Source: Clostridia bacterium (GTDB lineage Bacteria; Bacillota; Clostridia; Oscillospirales; UBA644). From it: 41,116 nucleotides of DNA. The position numbers and the translations under genes are program-made. Under the pieces are notes generated by a model. The model did not search any database and was not told the origin of the DNA. It was given only the letters and a program-made list of their open reading frames with translations. The DNA lies in contig WHHJ01000011.1 in NCBI GenBank assembly GCA_014872655.1, positions 1-41,116 of the forward strand. Direction: 5' to 3'. Position 1 is the stretch's first letter, and each line of letters opens with the position of its first letter. Shown here in pieces: positions 38,566 through 41,116 of this stretch.

Positions 38566-39137
38566 GTTTTTGTTTTCCTTTGCTTTCGTACCCACATAGC
38601 GGTGCGAATGATGCAGGCTATACAGCACCCGATTAGAATCAGAGCCACATTCAAGTTCAAAACAAATCCGCCAACAAAACAGAGGGGGATCATGGCAGTC
38701 AGTAACCAGGATTTTAGTTGAAAAACGGCTTTGCACATATCGACCACAACGTCTGCAATCAATGCCGCAACACCTGCCTGCATGCCTTTCAGCACAGCGG
38801 CGACAAAGACGTTTGAGGCAAATGCCTGATAGCCTATTGAAATAACAGACAACAAGATCAACGGCGGTAAAACAGCGGAGATACAACCAACGATCAATCC
38901 GATTGTTCCGGCCGTACGATATCCTGCAAGCCCCAGTAAATTGACTGAGATCGCGCCGGGCGAAGACTGCGCAATCGCAGCCATGTTCAATAATTCTTCT
39001 TCATTAAAATATCCTTTTTTTTGCACAAAATATCGGCGAACCATCGGTACCACAACATATCCGCCGCCAAAGGTAAAAGCGCTGATAAAAAAATGAACGC
39101 CGAATATCCAGCATAATGTTCGTAATTTTGGTTTCAT
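38562..39137 (-). CDS. Chromate transporter family subunit (CHR domain), first of pair
   Basis: A 191-residue membrane protein with a CHR domain: 'FFISAFTFGGGYVVVPMVRRYFV', then 'MAAIAQSSPGAISVNLLGLAGYRTAG'. The start at 39137 is supported by AAAGGA 8 bases upstream and by homology; the frame reaches 39233 without support. It pairs with the downstream gene, overlapping by 4 bp. Transcription runs away from the LysR-type gene, which probably controls it. Confidence 0.9.
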   Translation of the reverse strand: MKPKLRTLCWIFGVHFFISAFTFGGGYVVVPMVRRYFVQKKGYFNEEELLNMAAIAQSSPGAISVNLLGLAGYRTAGTIGLIVGCISAVLPPLILLSVISIGYQAFASNVFVAAVLKGMQAGVAALIADVVVDMCKAVFQLKSWLLTAMIPLCFVGGFVLNLNVALILIGCCIACIIRTAMWVRKQRKTKT

Positions 39138-39167
39138 GCTTGAAATCCTTTCTTTTGCATTGATTCT

Positions 39168-39196
39168 ATTATACTGCTTGACGTGATATTTGTAAA
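39168..39196 (-). promoter_or_regulatory. Promoter of the chromate transporter pair
   Basis: Minus-strand TTTACA (complement of 39191-39196) and TATAAT (complement of 39168-39173), 17 bp apart. It overlaps the LysR promoter on the other strand. Confidence 0.7.
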
Positions 39197-39206
39197 ATGA
39201 TATAAT
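39178..39206 (+). promoter_or_regulatory. Promoter of the LysR-type regulator
   Basis: TTGACG (39178-39183) and TATAAT (39201-39206), 17 bp apart. Confidence 0.7.
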
Positions 39207-39209
39207 ATG

Positions 39210-39238
39210 ATAACATCCATTACTTTTATTCATGTTAT
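39210..39238 (+). promoter_or_regulatory. Candidate LysR operator palindrome
   Basis: ATAACAT (39210-39216) and ATGTTAT (39232-39238) form a perfect 7 bp inverted repeat with a 15 bp spacer, just downstream of the LysR -10 box. The size and AT-rich arms suit LysR-type binding sites. Confidence 0.5.
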
Positions 39239-39319
39239 GTTATACAGCGTTGGCGGTATCAGACTTTTATGCTGATTCATGAAAAAAATTCAGACTATTT
39301 AAAAAGTGAGGTATTTCAA

Positions 39320-40201
39320 ATGACACTGCGGCATTTTGAAATTTTACAGGCTATTGAACAGACCGGAAGTTTTACAAAGGCAGCCGAAAAACTGTATTTA
39401 ACGCAATCGGCCGTTTCGCATGCGGTTAAAGAAATGGAGCAGCAGACGCATACTGTTTTATTTAATCGGTTTGCTAAAAAAGTGACGTTGACCGAATGCG
39501 GAAAACGTCTGCTGCAAAAAGTAGCACCGATTTTGAGGGAATGTGCAGCAATAGAAAAGAGTCTGCCGCTGTTGGAATATCAAGCACCAATCCGGATCGT
39601 ATCCGGGATTACGGCATCTATTTTTTACTTACCGCAGGTGTTAAAAGAATTTACGCAAAAATTTCATTCTATCCGTGTTTATACACAGGTAATTCCTGCG
39701 GCGGCGGCGATGGAGCGCCTGCGTAATTCCGAGGCAGACTTTGCCATTATCGAGGGCGCCGCCTGTCGGCACGAGGCCTTTATTTGTCAGCCGTTTGCAT
39801 CTTATGATTTGGTTTTTGTGGGTTCGCCTGATTTTTACCGGGCAGAAAAACCGTTGACCCCCGCTGAATTGTGTGAAAGACCGTTGTTGTTGCGAGAACC
39901 CGGCAGTGCCGTACGGGATACGCTTGACAGCGCGCTCTATTTGAACGGATTGCAGGCAGATCCGCAAATGGTAAGTGTAAATTCTTCGGCGCTGCTTGCC
40001 GCCGCAGAGGCCGGGCTGGGCATTGCACATTTGCCGGAAGTGTTGGTTTCTGATGCTGTTCGGGCAGGAAGACTGGTTTGTTTGCCGGTGGAACAGTTGG
40101 CCTTGTCAAATCCGATTTTTCTGGTTCATCACCGTCAGAAAGTATTGACGCAGCCGATGCAGTGGCTGATGCGGCAATTTTTAGATTTGTATCGTGTCTG
40201 A
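39320..40201 (+). CDS. LysR-family transcriptional regulator
   Basis: A 293-residue regulator. The N-terminal winged helix is 'RHFEILQAIEQTGSFTKAAEKLYLTQSAVSHAVKEME' read in parts (residues ~4-40), followed by a substrate-binding domain ending in a long 'HHRQKVLTQPMQWLMRQF' helix. The start at 39320 has GTGAGGT 8 bases upstream; the frame extends to 39269 without support. It is divergent from the chromate transporter genes, the usual arrangement for a LysR protein and its target. Confidence 0.92.
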   Translation: MTLRHFEILQAIEQTGSFTKAAEKLYLTQSAVSHAVKEMEQQTHTVLFNRFAKKVTLTECGKRLLQKVAPILRECAAIEKSLPLLEYQAPIRIVSGITASIFYLPQVLKEFTQKFHSIRVYTQVIPAAAAMERLRNSEADFAIIEGAACRHEAFICQPFASYDLVFVGSPDFYRAEKPLTPAELCERPLLLREPGSAVRDTLDSALYLNGLQADPQMVSVNSSALLAAAEAGLGIAHLPEVLVSDAVRAGRLVCLPVEQLALSNPIFLVHHRQKVLTQPMQWLMRQFLDLYRV

Positions 40202-40422
40202 TAAGATGGATTGTGGAGACGATGTTTTGCAAACAACGATAGTCGATTATTGAGGGGACGTTATATCAGGATAAAACTCATATTTATGAGTCGTTTTAAA
40301 AGAGGGTATTGTTCTAAAAGCAGATTGTGGAAGAATTTTATGCTCTGAATTTTTAACAACATATTTGAGCTGCGGTACAGTTTGGTGTATCAGAAGATGT
40401 TTTTATCTTTAATAGAAATGCA

Positions 40423-40458
40423 AACGAGCGGAGTTCGGTTTTCCGAACTCCGCTCGTT
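40423..40458 (-). terminator. Intrinsic terminator after gerW/ytfJ
   Basis: A perfect 16 bp stem (40423-40438 with 40443-40458) with a four-base loop. On the minus strand it follows the gerW/ytfJ stop and leads into a short T-rich stretch. It could also end the convergent LysR transcript. Between 40202 and 40422 I see nothing else. Confidence 0.8.
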
Positions 40459-40471
40459 AATAGGCCGTATC

Positions 40472-40915
40472 TTATTCTACAAAGTCACTATAGGCTGCGT
40501 CATTTTGTTCTTCTTTTTTTTGTTTGTTTTTATCAATCATTTCTTTGATTTTATCAATCATGCCCGGGACCATGTCGATGGCCTTATCCACCACAGACAT
40601 CTGCGGTTGATCAACCGGTAGCATGGAAACGCCTCCTGCTGGGGTTACGACCAAAAAGGCAACAGGCAAAATGGTAACGCCGGCTCCGCTGCCGCCGCCG
40701 AAACACGGGCGGTTCGTTTCCGATGTGTGTTTGGTTGTAAAATCGGATCCTCCGGATGCAAACCCCATATTCACTTTAGATACGGGAATAATGACCGTTC
40801 CGTCGGGCGTCGTGATCGCGTCGCCGACAACCGTATTGACATCGACCATTTCTTTGAGATTGCGCATGGCTGTTTCCATTACGCCTTCAATCGGATGCTG
40901 TTGATTTTCGCTCAT
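40472..40915 (-). CDS. ytfJ: GerW/YtfJ-family sporulation protein
   Basis: A 147-residue protein linked to spore formation and germination. 'HPIEGVMETAMRNLKEMVDVNTVVGDAI' opens the family domain, and 'VNMGFASGGSDF' and 'FGGGSGAGVTILPVAFLVV' are its hallmark Gly-rich segments. The C-terminal ~35 residues are a charged helix with a Lys-rich end. ATG 40915 is preceded by AAGGAGG; the open frame upstream overlaps the DUF2953 gene and is not used. Its position after a DUF2953 gene is common in spore formers. Confidence 0.93.
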   Translation of the reverse strand: MSENQQHPIEGVMETAMRNLKEMVDVNTVVGDAITTPDGTVIIPVSKVNMGFASGGSDFTTKHTSETNRPCFGGGSGAGVTILPVAFLVVTPAGGVSMLPVDQPQMSVVDKAIDMVPGMIDKIKEMIDKNKQKKEEQNDAAYSDFVE

Positions 40916-40929
40916 AAAACCTTTCCTCC

Positions 40930-41115
40930 TTACATAAAATACCCGGCAATACCGAACAAACCGTAAAGCAAATGACAAATACGCGTGTAAAACATAATAT
41001 CTGCTGTATATACAGTTTTTTCTGCCATAAAGTCGGGGCTGATATGAATCGTTAAATCATGAAATTGTTTGTGATTGTGAATCATGCTCGCCAGTGGATA
41101 CACCGCCGCGTTGAT
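40930..41115 (-). CDS. C-terminal fragment of DUF2953-family membrane protein (cut by window edge)
   Basis: The last 61 codons of a minus-strand frame that continues beyond the right edge. The visible part includes 'LTIHISPDFMAEKTVYTADIMFYT' (in two strands) and a hydrophobic C-terminal segment ending 'GLFGIAGYFM'. This pattern and its position 15 bp before gerW/ytfJ match DUF2953 proteins. The function of the family is not established. Confidence 0.65.
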   Translation of the reverse strand: MNAAVYPLASMIHNHKQFHDLTIHISPDFMAEKTVYTADIMFYTRICHLLYGLFGIAGYFM

Positions 41116-41116
41116 C

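Noticed and set aside
38566..38886. N-terminal extension of the second chromate-transporter subunit
   Set aside because: The extension is a shadow of the first subunit in another frame; homology and the ribosome site support the start at 38565.

Overview
The window looks like chromosome from an anaerobic, endospore-forming member of the Clostridia (Bacillota). The evidence is a spoIIID gene with a sigma-E-like promoter, a GerW/YtfJ sporulation gene behind a DUF2953 fragment, an L10 leader upstream of rplJ-rplL, an M-box upstream of a Mg2+ P-type ATPase, and strong AGGAGG ribosome sites. No rRNA, tRNA, CRISPR array or insertion sequence was seen.

Layout. 1-810: AraC-type regulator touching the left edge. 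1210-4567: FemA/B-like ligase, RsuA-type pseudouridine synthase, Gfo/Idh/MocA oxidoreductase and a small membrane protein. 4652-6203: nitroreductase, azlC, azlD. 6438-9308 (minus): a serine-recombinase-like protein without catalytic residues, then a MATE transporter. 9529-10296: HAD phosphatase. 10530-22596: a glycyl-radical-enzyme microcompartment (GRM) locus. 23001-25882: GNAT acetyltransferase and topB. 26205-27166: rplJ-rplL. 27569-28543 (minus): GtrB-like glycosyltransferase. 28757-32079: M-box leader and mgtA. 32357-34502 (minus): pheA and DAHP synthase. 34744-37784: spoIIID, feoA, feoB. 37999-40201: split chromate transporter with a divergent LysR gene. 40472-41116 (minus): gerW/ytfJ and DUF2953.

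The most interesting part is the 12 kb microcompartment locus. It starts at a consensus sigma-A promoter, ends at an intrinsic terminator, and has no obvious internal terminator. It encodes a glycyl-radical diol dehydratase, its radical-SAM activase, a FucA-like class II aldolase with a C-terminal encapsulation peptide, an MDR alcohol dehydrogenase with an N-terminal encapsulation peptide, a DUF336 protein, an iron alcohol dehydrogenase, PduS- and PduT-like redox parts, an EutP/PduV-like GTPase, five hexamer-type BMC proteins (one EutS-like), one trimer and one vertex protein. My reading is that a fuculose/rhamnulose-1-phosphate-type aldolase gives lactaldehyde, which is reduced to 1,2-propanediol, dehydrated to propanal and reduced to propanol.

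No CoA-acylating aldehyde dehydrogenase (PduP/EutE) and no PduL/PTAC phosphotransacylase is encoded, although these are normally signature enzymes of such organelles. The locus may therefore be an all-reductive electron sink, or may rely on enzymes encoded elsewhere. Other unusual points are an insertion in the dehydratase carrying a helix that resembles the encapsulation peptides of its neighbours, cysteine clusters beside the aldolase and dehydrogenase targeting peptides, an activase without the usual ferredoxin-like insert, and a shell gene with two well-formed translation starts. Outside the locus, the mgtA leader stacks an M-box, two candidate short ORFs and further terminator-like hairpins. 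All functions are inferred from sequence recognition; no database search was possible.
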